NCBI GenBank assembly: GCA_002500485.1
Contig: DLRJ01000152.1
Coordinates: 1-8,823, forward strand
From: Dehalococcoidia bacterium UBA7891
GTDB taxonomy: Bacteria > Chloroflexota > Dehalococcoidia > Lucifugimonadales > UBA826
Length of the DNA stretch: 8,823 nucleotides
Direction: 5' to 3'
In this document: piece by piece, positions 1-6,098 of the stretch
Position numbering within the stretch: the first letter of the stretch is position 1
How the letters are laid out: each line of letters begins with the position of its first letter
Program-made: the position numbers and the translations under genes
The notes under the pieces: model-generated
The model's database searches: none
What the model was told of the DNA's origin: nothing
The model's input: the letters and a program-made list of their open reading frames with translations, nothing else

Positions 1-129
1 AGCAGGTGCAGCAGCAGGTGCAGCTTCCTCATCGTCTGCAGAGCCACAGGCAATACCAGCAGCTAGTAAAGCAGCTGCAGACAGGCCTATTAGCATCTTG
101 GTTCCGAAAATCTTATTCCACTTAAACAT
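1..129 (-). CDS. Lipoprotein N-terminus, partial (cut by window edge)
   Basis: The first 43 codons of a leftward gene are visible; the rest lies outside the window. The protein begins MFKWNKIFGTK, then has a hydrophobic stretch (about residues 13-27) ending in GIAC-GS, and continues into an acidic patch (DDEE) and an Ala/Pro repeat. This is the layout of a lipoprotein signal peptide, lipidated cysteine (Cys28) and flexible tether. The residue at -3 of the lipobox is Gly, not the usual Leu/Val/Ile, so cleavage is likely but not certain. The start is supported by GGAGGATC about 4-5 bases upstream of ATG. Many ABC-transporter substrate-binding proteins and other surface proteins begin this way, but the mature domain is not visible and no function can be assigned. 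Confidence 0.7.
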   Translation of the reverse strand, partial: MFKWNKIFGTKMLIGLSAAALLAAGIACGSADDEEAAPAAAPA

Positions 130-208
130 AACTGATCCTCCAACAAACTGTGTAATGCTTTAGGTTGAATTATCTTAATTTATAAGGGCCAATACGGCAT
201 TATCTCTT

Positions 209-234
209 TCTGTGAGTATTTATTAACTCACAGA
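209..234. repeat. Perfect inverted repeat (9-bp arms, 8-bp spacer)
   Basis: TCTGTGAGT at 209-217 is the exact reverse complement of ACTCACAGA at 226-234, separated by an AT-only spacer. It lies about 80 bases upstream of the leftward lipoprotein start, in its presumed promoter or leader. Neither strand has a T-run after the stem, so it is not a typical intrinsic terminator. The arms contain TGTGA/TCACA, but the 12-bp gap between these is too long for a classical Crp/Fnr site (6 bp or less). It may be an operator for an unknown dimeric regulator or an RNA hairpin. Confidence 0.55.
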
Positions 235-301
235 TCAACACTATCCCACAGTTAGATATCACTGTAAAGGACGGAACTCTTCACTCCAGAAGGAAATCGT
301 G

Positions 302-335
302 AGGATTTTGAACCAACGATCAGCCTTCGAATCCT
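302..335. repeat. Imperfect inverted repeat downstream of nhaA
   Basis: AGGATT (302-307) pairs with AATCCT (330-335), and inside it GAA (310-312) pairs with TTC (326-328), with a small internal bulge (TT against G) and a 13-base loop. It sits just past the nhaA stop, where a 3'-end hairpin would be expected. There is no T-tract on the minus-strand side, so it would be a poor intrinsic terminator. It could be a 3'-end stabilising hairpin or chance pairing. Confidence 0.3.
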
Positions 336-361
336 AAGTATAAGCGCCAAAAATATTGAGT

Positions 362-1537
362 CTATGCCACCGCTTGTTTGGGGCTAGTGATTCTCAGAGT
401 GAAATACCCGAGTATGCCAGAACCTAGAGAAGCGCTTATAACTCCCAACCGGACTAAAGTTTGTAATTTATCATCTTCGAAAGCCAGTTCTCCAATGAAC
501 AAACTCATAGTAAATCCTATACCAGCGAGAAGCGCTAACCCATAATATTGACTCCATCGAATCTCGGCAGGAAGCGAGCAGAGTTTGAAAGCAACTCCTA
601 TGTAGGTGAATAGCATGACTCCAATTTGCTTTCCAAAAAGCAATCCCACTCCTACACCTAGGGTAAGTGGTTCAGTGAAAAAGCCAGTAGATAGACCTTT
701 TAAAGAGACGCCTGCGTTGGCTAACGCAAATAAAGGCAATATCAAAAATGCAACCCAGAGATGAAGGCCGTGTTCTAGGCGATATAGAGGCGCGGGTTCG
801 GTCTTATCATTTGATTTGTGAGGAGTGAAGATAGCAACGATAACTCCTGCTAAAGTGGCGTGAAGACCAGACTTTAAAACACAAACCCAAAGCAATGTCC
901 CAACAACCATGTAAGGTGACAGCTCAGAAATTTTTCTTTTATTGAGAGCGAAAAGAAGCAAAATACACAGGAAGGCTGCGCCCAATGGATAAATCGATAG
1001 GGTCTCAGTGTAAAAAATGGCAATAATTACTATCGCTGCTAAATCATCTATGATTGCGATGGATACCAAGGTTAATTTTAAAGAGTCCGGCACTCTACTA
1101 CCCAAAAGTGTCAACACGCCGAGGGCAAAGGCGATATCAGTGGCAGCTGGGATCGCCCAACCTTGCATTGTTGTCGAATTACCCCAGTTCAAAGTCAGAT
1201 AAATAAAAGCAGGAAATAATAACCCTCCCAGTGCCGCGATTGCAGGCAAGCTTATTTGAGCCCTACTTGATAACTGTCCGTCGAGGACTTCCCGTTTTAT
1301 TTCCAAACTCACCAATAAAAAGAAAATCGCCATCAACCCGTCATTGATCCAGTGGTGGAGATGTTTATCAATGGAAAAATTTCCGATCTGAATAATTACA
1401 GGGGCGTTTAGGGTGTCATGATAGTAATGCTCTAGTGGAGAGTTACTAATGAATATGGCGACGCCTGCAGTTATGACTAAAAGTATGCCTCCAGCAGACT
1501 CTAGTAAAAAAAATTCTCTAAGCATTTTTACAGGCAT
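362..1537 (-). CDS. nhaA: Na+/H+ antiporter NhaA
   Basis: Inner-membrane secondary antiporter that expels Na+ (or Li+) in exchange for protons, serving pH and sodium homeostasis. The 391-residue length and the series of hydrophobic segments fit the family's 12-helix fold. The ion-binding aspartates are recognisable: TDIAFALGV holds Asp134 (equivalent to E. coli Asp133), and SIAIIDDLAAI holds Asp164-Asp165 (E. coli Asp163-Asp164). FGKQIG carries Lys303 (E. coli Lys300), and the conserved GIGFTMSLFIGELAF block is at 339-353. LEIKREVLDG (79-87) matches the conserved loop after the early helices. ATG is preceded by AGGAGA with about 5 bases spacing; Met5 is a possible alternative start but has weaker support. 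It is flanked by an unrelated lipoprotein and a tRNA, so it is probably transcribed alone. Nothing appears missing. Confidence 0.96.
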   Translation of the reverse strand: MPVKMLREFFLLESAGGILLVITAGVAIFISNSPLEHYYHDTLNAPVIIQIGNFSIDKHLHHWINDGLMAIFFLLVSLEIKREVLDGQLSSRAQISLPAIAALGGLLFPAFIYLTLNWGNSTTMQGWAIPAATDIAFALGVLTLLGSRVPDSLKLTLVSIAIIDDLAAIVIIAIFYTETLSIYPLGAAFLCILLLFALNKRKISELSPYMVVGTLLWVCVLKSGLHATLAGVIVAIFTPHKSNDKTEPAPLYRLEHGLHLWVAFLILPLFALANAGVSLKGLSTGFFTEPLTLGVGVGLLFGKQIGVMLFTYIGVAFKLCSLPAEIRWSQYYGLALLAGIGFTMSLFIGELAFEDDKLQTLVRLGVISASLGSGILGYFTLRITSPKQAVA

Positions 1538-1578
1538 AATATTCTCCTGGAAAATATTACCTCTAATAGAGCTAGAGA

Positions 1579-1605
1579 TGTATATGGATTACTCTCTTCT
1601 ATCAA
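1579..1605 (-). promoter_or_regulatory. Weak candidate nhaA promoter
   Basis: Reading leftward, TTGATA (1600-1605) is followed 15 bases later by TATACA (1579-1584), about 40 bases before the nhaA start. The hexamers are reasonable but the spacer is short. An alternative -35, TTGCTT at 1604-1609, would give a 19-base spacer. Low confidence. Confidence 0.25.
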
Positions 1606-1648
1606 GCAATTAAGGCGATTTGGTGTTATGAAACCTAAAATCCAACTT

Positions 1649-1660
1649 TCTATCGATAGA
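1649..1660. repeat. 12-bp perfect palindrome between tRNA-Leu and nhaA
   Basis: TCTATCGATAGA is a perfect palindrome upstream of nhaA and downstream of the tRNA. It could be a small operator, but it is about 110 bases before the nhaA start, upstream of the best promoter candidate, and no second copy was noticed in the window. It may be chance. Confidence 0.3.
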
Positions 1661-1749
1661 TGGCGGTAGTGGGCATTTTAGGGAATCTAGAAAATACCGT
1701 CGGGTTGATAATTTACAAGATTAAAGCTTGTTTTAGGTATGAAAAGGTT

Positions 1750-1835
1750 TGGTGCCGAAGGCGAGAGTCGAACTCGCACGAGTGTTACCTCAACGGTTTT
1801 TGAGACCGCCGCGTCTACCGTTCCGCCACTTCGGC
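1750..1835 (-). tRNA. tRNA-Leu (anticodon CAA), CCA encoded
   Basis: Reading leftward, the acceptor arm GCCGAAG pairs with CTTCGGC, followed by discriminator A and an encoded CCA (1750-1752). The anticodon loop is CTCAAAA, with anticodon CAA at 1800-1802 (decodes UUG), closed by GCGGT/ACCGT including one G-U pair. A T arm, GCGAG-TTCGACT-CTCGC, is perfect. The extended variable region between anticodon and T arms (GAG...CTC stem) makes it a class II tRNA, as expected for leucine, and A at the discriminator position also fits leucine. It lies alone between the copper operon and nhaA; no integrated element or duplicated 3' end is visible beside it. Confidence 0.96.
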
Positions 1836-1850
1836 ATGCAAAGGAATGTA

Positions 1851-1856
1851 ATTATA
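1851..1856 (-). promoter_or_regulatory. Candidate -10 element for tRNA-Leu
   Basis: A perfect TATAAT reads leftward 15 bases before the tRNA 5' end, a suitable distance for a transcript starting just ahead of the mature tRNA. No good -35 hexamer is seen 17 bases further upstream. Confidence 0.45.
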
Positions 1857-1871
1857 AAGATGGTTAAGTTT

Positions 1872-1889
1872 GGCTGCTAGTAGGTAGCC
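1872..1889. repeat. Hairpin between copper operon and tRNA-Leu
   Basis: GGCTGCT and GGTAGCC can form a 7-bp stem (two G-U pairs) around AGTA when read on the plus strand, and the plus-strand 3' side runs GTTTTAAAT. Both neighbouring genes are leftward. In the leftward transcript, coming from the YHS gene, the stem has a mismatch and lacks a U-tract. It might still be the operon's 3' end, but it is not a convincing terminator. Confidence 0.25.
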
Positions 1890-1913
1890 GTTTTAAATGG
1901 TGAATTCTTGAAG

Positions 1914-2114
1914 CTACATTTCTATTTTCTTTTCCCCTGAAAGGTAACTTTCAGGATCTTTTTGGAATGCTATTTTGCATCCTGGGGCACAAAAATAGTA
2001 TGAGTCCCCTTCATAGTCCCAAGATCCACCGTTCGGATTGTCAGGATTCACAGTCATATGGCAGACGGGATCAGTAGCTTCTTTGTTTGATCTTGAAAAT
2101 AGAGGGATTTTCAT
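1914..2114 (-). CDS. Small YHS-domain metal-binding protein
   Basis: This 66-residue cytoplasmic protein is essentially a single YHS domain. DPVCHMTV at about 16-23 is the signature first half, with the expected Cys-x-Met. YYFCAPGCKIAFQKDP at about 39-54 is the second half, with a Cys-x3-Cys pair. YHS domains are found fused to or beside heavy-metal transporters and are thought to bind copper or another soft metal. It begins 11 bases after the copA stop, and its ribosome-binding sequence AAGGTGA overlaps that stop (TAAGGTGA), so the two are almost certainly co-transcribed and probably translationally coupled. The likely role is to hold or deliver metal to the CopA pump; this is inferred from position and family. 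The N-terminal 15 residues (MKIPLFSRSNKEATD) are not hydrophobic enough for a signal peptide. Confidence 0.88.
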   Translation of the reverse strand: MKIPLFSRSNKEATDPVCHMTVNPDNPNGGSWDYEGDSYYFCAPGCKIAFQKDPESYLSGEKKIEM

Positions 2115-2125
2115 TGGAATTCACC

Positions 2126-4585
2126 TTAATTAATTAGTTTTCTAGTTTTTAAGCGAAGAGCATTCAAAACAACAGTTATCGAGCTAAGCCCCATCGCTGT
2201 TGCCGCTACTATTGGGTTTAAAAAACCCCGATCTCCCAAAAGGGGAGAAAGCCAATCCGGTACGGTTTGTGAAGTGAATAAAGGATATAAGATACCTGCT
2301 GCAATAGGCACTAGTAATATGTTGTACGCAAAAGCCCAAAACAGGTTTTGTTTTATGGTGGTTATACATGATTTGCTTAGGCGAATTGATTGGACTATAG
2401 ACGATAGCCTGTTTCCTAGAATTGTAATTTGTGCTGATTCAATAGCTATATCAGTCCCACCGCCCATCGCTATTCCTATATCCGCCTGAGTAAGTGCAGG
2501 GGCGTCATTTACCCCGTCTCCAACCATACAAACGACTTGTCCATTTTTTTGCATAGTTGAAATATAAGCTGCTTTATCTTGAGGTAGAAAATTAGATTCA
2601 TAACTACTTATATTTACTATATTAGCTACTGATTCAACCAATTCTTCCCGATCGCCACTAAGTAATACCAAATTCAAGTTGAGCTCATGCAAATGAGCTA
2701 TCGTCTCCGCTGCGTCATCTCTGATGGTATCTGAAAAAAATATTGATCCAGAATATGAACCGTTAATGGATACATGTACCCCCCCAAGATCGGCTGAGTT
2801 GAAGACCTCTGGTACCTCAATATCGGCCTCTCTCAAAAAATTTTTATTTCCCACTAAAATTATTTTCTCATTTAAAACTCCAGATGTACCTAATCCTGGG
2901 TAAGACCGGAATTCTGAGGCGTCTGCTGACACAATTTTCCTAAACTCACATTCCGCCACAATTGCCTTAGCGATAATGTGTTCAGAATTTTTTTCAACGG
3001 CACCTGCGTATTCCAGGATTTCAGTCTCAGAATAGCTTGAGTGGGAATCTACCCCCGTGACCTGCGGTTGCCCCTTCGTCAACGTGCCTGTTTTATCGAA
3101 AACAACGGAATCAACTTTTTGAAGGGTCTCAATTGCTAGGGCATCTCTGTACAAGATTCCATTTTCAGCACCCCTTCCACTTCCCACCATTATGGCTATA
3201 GGGGTGGCTAGACCCATAGCACATGGACAAGCAATCACCAGTACTGCTACTGCTGCAATAGTGGCATAAGCATACGTTGGATCAGGGCCAAGTACGATCC
3301 AGGTCAAAAAAGTCAATGCCGCTACGATCAATATGGCAGGCACTAGTAGGGTTGCCAAACGATCCGCAATTCTCTGAATCGGAGCTTTCGAGGCCTGAGT
3401 ATCCTCTATCAGGGAAACAATTTTTGAGTACACTGTGCCATCAGAAAGTGATTCAGTAATCACCTTAATATTTCCAGTTCCATTGATAGTGGAAGTGAAA
3501 ACTGGATCCCCCATTTTCTTTGCCTTGGGAACACTTTCCCCCGTGAGTGTGGATTCATCGACTTCCGAAAAACCTTCGACAACTGATCCATCTGCAGGGA
3601 TTTTTTCTCCTGGCTCGATAATGACTATATCCCCGATGACAAGATCATCTACTGATACTGTCTTTACGTCGGGCCCTTTCATGATATTAGCAGTCTTAGG
3701 TGCCAAATCCAGTAATGATTTGATCGCATCCGTCGCACGCCGCCTCGACTTGGATTCCAAATATCTTCCTAAAAGAACCATTCCTATTATCGCGCAGGAA
3801 GTACTGAAATAGGTTTCGGGAAACGCGTCACTTAACCCAAATAATTTACCTAGGATTGCAAATGTGCTGTATATATAGGCAGTTGAAGTTCCAACCGCTA
3901 TTAAAGTGTTCATGTTTGTCGTGCGGTGTTTTGTTGCATTCCATGCGCTGGTATAAAATTGCCTGCCTGCCCAAAACTGCACAATCGAGGCAATTATGAA
4001 GGACAAGTATTCGCTTTGGAAAGGGAGTTGAGAGGCCAAACTGGAGACCATTCCCAGCATGATAAATCCGGCTCCCAACAGGCTGACTATCGCCTGTTGA
4101 ACAATGCGCTTTTGGGCCCGGTTAGTGGATCCGTACCCCAATTCTTCTTGCTCAATATAGGATGAGGAATATCCTGAATTAGTAATAGCAAGTCTTATTG
4201 AAGAGATGGATTCAAGACCAGGGATATATTGAATCTTGGCTGTCTCAGTTGCCAAATTCACATGGGCTTCTTCAACTCCTTCTAATTTCTTCAATGAAGA
4301 TTCAATATGTGACACGCATGCTGCACACGTCATCCCTTCGACTGACAATGTGATAGATTCAGAACCCAATTGATAGCCGGCATCCTGTACGGTGGATTTA
4401 AGGAGCTCTTTTTGGATGTGCCCGGAGGAAATATGTACGGTAGCTTTTTCAGTAGCTAAATTCACAACAGCCCGGTCCACTTCGGGTATGCCCTCAAGGG
4501 CTGCACCTACATGGGAAACGCATGCTGCACACGTCATTCCAACAATGGGTATAGTCAAGGATGTGTCAATTAGATTATTGTCCAC
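2126..4585 (-). CDS. copA: Cu(I)-exporting P1B-type ATPase
   Basis: Inner-membrane pump using ATP to export Cu(I). The 819 residues begin with two heavy-metal-associated domains, each with GMTCAACVSH (metal Cys19/22 and Cys87/90), then membrane helices from about 160. The actuator TGES is at 348-351, the membrane metal site is CPC at 453-455, the phosphorylated aspartate is Asp497 in DKTGT, and GDGVNDAP is at 689-696. Cu(I) specificity is supported by all three marks: CPC in TM6, Tyr754-Asn755 in TM7, and Met798 plus Ser801-Ser802 in TM8. Two departures from consensus: the nucleotide-domain 'SEHP' motif reads SEHI (His536 kept, Ile537 in place of Pro), and the usual TGD reads SGD (643-645). 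The start is GTG, with GGGGTG 9 bases upstream. It leads an operon with the YHS gene. No CsoR, CopY or CueR gene is visible nearby. Confidence 0.96.
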   Translation of the reverse strand: MDNNLIDTSLTIPIVGMTCAACVSHVGAALEGIPEVDRAVVNLATEKATVHISSGHIQKELLKSTVQDAGYQLGSESITLSVEGMTCAACVSHIESSLKKLEGVEEAHVNLATETAKIQYIPGLESISSIRLAITNSGYSSSYIEQEELGYGSTNRAQKRIVQQAIVSLLGAGFIMLGMVSSLASQLPFQSEYLSFIIASIVQFWAGRQFYTSAWNATKHRTTNMNTLIAVGTSTAYIYSTFAILGKLFGLSDAFPETYFSTSCAIIGMVLLGRYLESKSRRRATDAIKSLLDLAPKTANIMKGPDVKTVSVDDLVIGDIVIIEPGEKIPADGSVVEGFSEVDESTLTGESVPKAKKMGDPVFTSTINGTGNIKVITESLSDGTVYSKIVSLIEDTQASKAPIQRIADRLATLLVPAILIVAALTFLTWIVLGPDPTYAYATIAAVAVLVIACPCAMGLATPIAIMVGSGRGAENGILYRDALAIETLQKVDSVVFDKTGTLTKGQPQVTGVDSHSSYSETEILEYAGAVEKNSEHIIAKAIVAECEFRKIVSADASEFRSYPGLGTSGVLNEKIILVGNKNFLREADIEVPEVFNSADLGGVHVSINGSYSGSIFFSDTIRDDAAETIAHLHELNLNLVLLSGDREELVESVANIVNISSYESNFLPQDKAAYISTMQKNGQVVCMVGDGVNDAPALTQADIGIAMGGGTDIAIESAQITILGNRLSSIVQSIRLSKSCITTIKQNLFWAFAYNILLVPIAAGILYPLFTSQTVPDWLSPLLGDRGFLNPIVAATAMGLSSITVVLNALRLKTRKLIN

Positions 4586-4628
4586 GATCTATTACACCCC
4601 AGTTCCCTAAGCTTGCCTATTTGACAAA

Positions 4629-4634
4629 AGTATA
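4629..4634 (-). promoter_or_regulatory. Candidate -10 element for the copA-YHS operon
   Basis: TATACT reads leftward about 45 bases before the copA GTG start, just past the lexA terminator hairpin. A -35 at normal spacing would fall inside that hairpin and is poor, as is common for promoters that need an activator. No clear CueR or CsoR operator was recognised. Confidence 0.3.
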
Positions 4635-4642
4635 CGTCTAAT

Positions 4643-4672
4643 AAAAAGACCGGTATATACTACCGGCCTTTT
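4643..4672 (-). terminator. Intrinsic terminator of lexA
   Basis: In the leftward direction the stem is CCGGTA / TACCGG around a 5-base loop, extended by a G-U and a G-C pair, with an A-run before it and a T-run (TCTTTTT) after it. It begins about 33 bases after the lexA stop and separates lexA from copA. The plus strand also has a T-tract after the stem (with one mismatch), so it may work in both directions. Confidence 0.85.
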
Positions 4673-4704
4673 CGTAAGCTCAAATTAGGCAATATTCGGA
4701 TTGG

Positions 4705-5349
4705 TCACATTGTTCGGACAACTCCTACTACTCGCCCTCTCACTGATACATTGGCGGCTGCAACAGTAATAGGTTGCATATAGGAATTTGCAGGAACCAA
4801 TTTCACTTTATCGCCTTCTAGGAAAAAATGTTTTAAGGTCGCCTCTTCCCGATCTTTCAACCACGCAGCAACCATGTCACCGTTTTGTGGTTGTTCGATC
4901 GATTCCAGTAGTACAAGGTCTCCATCTCCGACCAATGCATCGACCATCGATTCTCCCTTAACTCGCAATGCAAAAACATTTTCCTTCCCCTTGGTTAAAA
5001 AAGGAGGCAAATCAACATTGTCAAAATCAGTATCATTCCATTGTTCAGTATTAACCAATGGTAAAGGTTCGCCTGCAGCGATGTTTCCTACCACAGGTAT
5101 TGAAATTAGGTTTCTCAGTGTCGATGTAGCTGTTTCACCCAATAATTCGATACCCCTCGAGACTTCCCTACGTCTTTGTAGATAACCTTCACGTTGGAGT
5201 ATTTGCAAATTGTAGTCAACAACTGACGTTGAGCTTATTTCACATCCCGTTTGAATATCACGAACGGTTGGAGGGTAGCTATTGTTGCCCATAAAATCTT
5301 TGATATAGTTCAAAATAGTCTGCTGTCGTTTTGATAATGGCCGCTTCAC
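4705..5349 (-). CDS. lexA: LexA SOS repressor / self-cleaving peptidase
   Basis: Cytoplasmic dimeric repressor of DNA-damage genes that cleaves itself when RecA filaments form. In the 214-residue protein, residues 1-70 form the winged helix-turn-helix, beginning MKRPLSKRQQTIL and including PPTVRDI and a recognition region near SSTSVV. The cleavage bond is Ala92-Gly93 in GNIAAGEP. The catalytic serine is Ser134 in GESM, and the catalytic lysine is Lys173 in ATLKHFF. Length is close to the family norm. I chose GTG at 5349 over GTG at 5358 because AGGAAGTGA lies at the right distance from the former and overlaps the latter, and the protein then begins like other LexA proteins. It has its own terminator downstream. 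Its promoter carries several TGTTC/GAACA half-sites, consistent with autorepression. Nothing suggests a CI-like phage repressor. Confidence 0.96.
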   Translation of the reverse strand: MKRPLSKRQQTILNYIKDFMGNNSYPPTVRDIQTGCEISSTSVVDYNLQILQREGYLQRRREVSRGIELLGETATSTLRNLISIPVVGNIAAGEPLPLVNTEQWNDTDFDNVDLPPFLTKGKENVFALRVKGESMVDALVGDGDLVLLESIEQPQNGDMVAAWLKDREEATLKHFFLEGDKVKLVPANSYMQPITVAAANVSVRGRVVGVVRTM

Positions 5350-5354
5350 TAATG

Positions 5355-5364
5355 TCACTTCCTT
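5355..5364 (-). promoter_or_regulatory. lexA ribosome-binding site (decides the start)
   Basis: AAGGAAGTGA reads leftward and closely matches the anti-16S consensus AAGGAGGTGA. Its GGAAG core lies 8 bases before GTG at 5349. The upstream in-frame GTG at 5358 is part of this sequence and cannot use it. Confidence 0.75.
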
Positions 5365-5393
5365 TTTTAAGGTTTCATATAAATAAGCACTAA

Positions 5394-5417
5394 TGTTCCG
5401 AACAAATTATCAGAACA
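5394..5417 (-). promoter_or_regulatory. Candidate LexA operator at the lexA promoter
   Basis: TGTTC-C-GAACA at 5394-5404 is an inverted pair with a 1-base centre, and a further GAACA at 5413-5417 lies 13 bases from the inner GAACA. One half-site falls within the -35/-10 spacer and the inverted pair lies on the predicted transcription start, so a bound repressor would block RNA polymerase. The half-site matches those reported for Gram-positive-type and Verrucomicrobia-type LexA, but the spacing does not match their 4-base gap. Which pair is the real operator is unresolved. Confidence 0.6.
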
Positions 5418-5432
5418 GGTGTACTATGTCAA
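5404..5432 (-). promoter_or_regulatory. lexA promoter
   Basis: A consensus -35, TTGACA, reads leftward at 5427-5432. The -10 is either GATAAT (5406-5411, 15-base spacer, 5 of 6 matches) or TAATTT (5404-5409, 17-base spacer). Transcription would start near 5397, giving a leader of about 50 bases before lexA. Confidence 0.7.
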
Positions 5433-5477
5433 TTACTACAGGGAGTAATTTTGTATGTATTCAAAAATCTTCAGTCG

Positions 5478-5507
5478 TTGACCCCCCAAAAGTCGCGATG
5501 CTAAACT
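5478..5507 (+). promoter_or_regulatory. Promoter of the cupredoxin / YceI-like gene pair
   Basis: TTGACC (5478-5483) and TAAACT (5502-5507) are separated by 18 bases, and the -10 is preceded by TGC, an extended -10 feature. It lies about 45 bases before the cupredoxin ATG, back to back with the lexA promoter. No LexA-type half-site is seen here. Confidence 0.5.
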
Positions 5508-5553
5508 GAGAATGTGAAAGTTATCACCAACGCATCATTCTCAAGGAGGAGAC

Positions 5554-6057
5554 ATGATCAGAGGATTAGTCGTAAGCGTAGTGATGTTAGGTTTGCTATT
5601 TGGCACCTATGCCTGTGGTGAAAACGTACCACCGAAAGGGAGTCATGATGAAGTGAAACCGGCACCGATAGTTTCAACTTCTAGCAACCAATCCTCCAGT
5701 GTAGCGGTTACTGCACCCCCACCCGCTACAACATCTTCTCAGTCTTCTTCTGCTGCAAGTGTGTCAGCAGCTGCCCCATCAGATTATTCTTTGGACGTTG
5801 CTATGAATGACGCTAATGCTATATATATATTTAACCCGACTGATATAACGGTAAAAAAAGGTGAAACAGTCACCTTGAATTTAACCTCCGAAAATGAGTT
5901 TCATAGCTTTACTGTAGATTCTTTGGGTATAGATGTTGAAGTAGATGCTGGTACAACTGAGGAAATCACATTTACATTTTCTGAAGCTGGGACTTTTGAT
6001 TTAATCTGTATACCCCATGAATCCCTTGGTATGATAGGTAAAATCATTGTTCAATAG
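5554..6057 (+). CDS. Cupredoxin-domain lipoprotein (type-1 copper protein)
   Basis: The 167-residue protein has a hydrophobic signal (about 4-20) ending GTYAC, with the probable lipidated Cys21. The -3 residue is Thr, so the lipobox is atypical. A Ser/Ala/Pro/Thr-rich tether (about 25-75) leads to a single cupredoxin domain (about 78-167). The copper ligands are all visible: His117 in EFHSFTVD, then Cys152, His155 and Met160 in CIPHESLGM, in the order and spacing of a mononuclear blue-copper site. KKGETVTLNL (101-110) is the usual strand before the His ligand. It should sit outside the cytoplasmic membrane and carry electrons or bind copper; its redox partner is unknown. A strong AAGGAGG lies 4 bases before ATG. 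It is followed 41 bases later by a YceI-like lipoprotein, probably in the same transcript. A role in copper resistance is possible given the nearby copA, but an electron-transfer role fits equally well. Confidence 0.9.
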   Translation: MIRGLVVSVVMLGLLFGTYACGENVPPKGSHDEVKPAPIVSTSSNQSSSVAVTAPPPATTSSQSSSAASVSAAAPSDYSLDVAMNDANAIYIFNPTDITVKKGETVTLNLTSENEFHSFTVDSLGIDVEVDAGTTEEITFTFSEAGTFDLICIPHESLGMIGKIIVQ

Positions 6058-6098
6058 CTAAATCACATGGAAAGTTATTAAGTGGCAAGGGTGGCGAG

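Noticed and set aside
1750..1913. Integration site of a mobile element at tRNA-Leu
   Set aside because: No integrase gene, no duplicated tRNA 3' end, and ordinary housekeeping genes on both sides.
4710..4721. LexA-box-like TTGTTCGGACAA
   Set aside because: It shares TTGTTCGGA with the lexA promoter site but lies inside the lexA 3' coding end and the second half-site is broken.
5350..5553. Replication origin between lexA and the lipoprotein genes
   Set aside because: The strand switch and nearby dnaN made this tempting, but I see only one degenerate DnaA-box-like sequence (TTATCACCA near 5521) and no cluster or AT-rich unwinding array.
5819..5832. Short AT dinucleotide run
   Set aside because: It lies within the cupredoxin coding sequence (Ala-Ile-Tyr-Ile-Phe) and is too short to treat as a repeat element.
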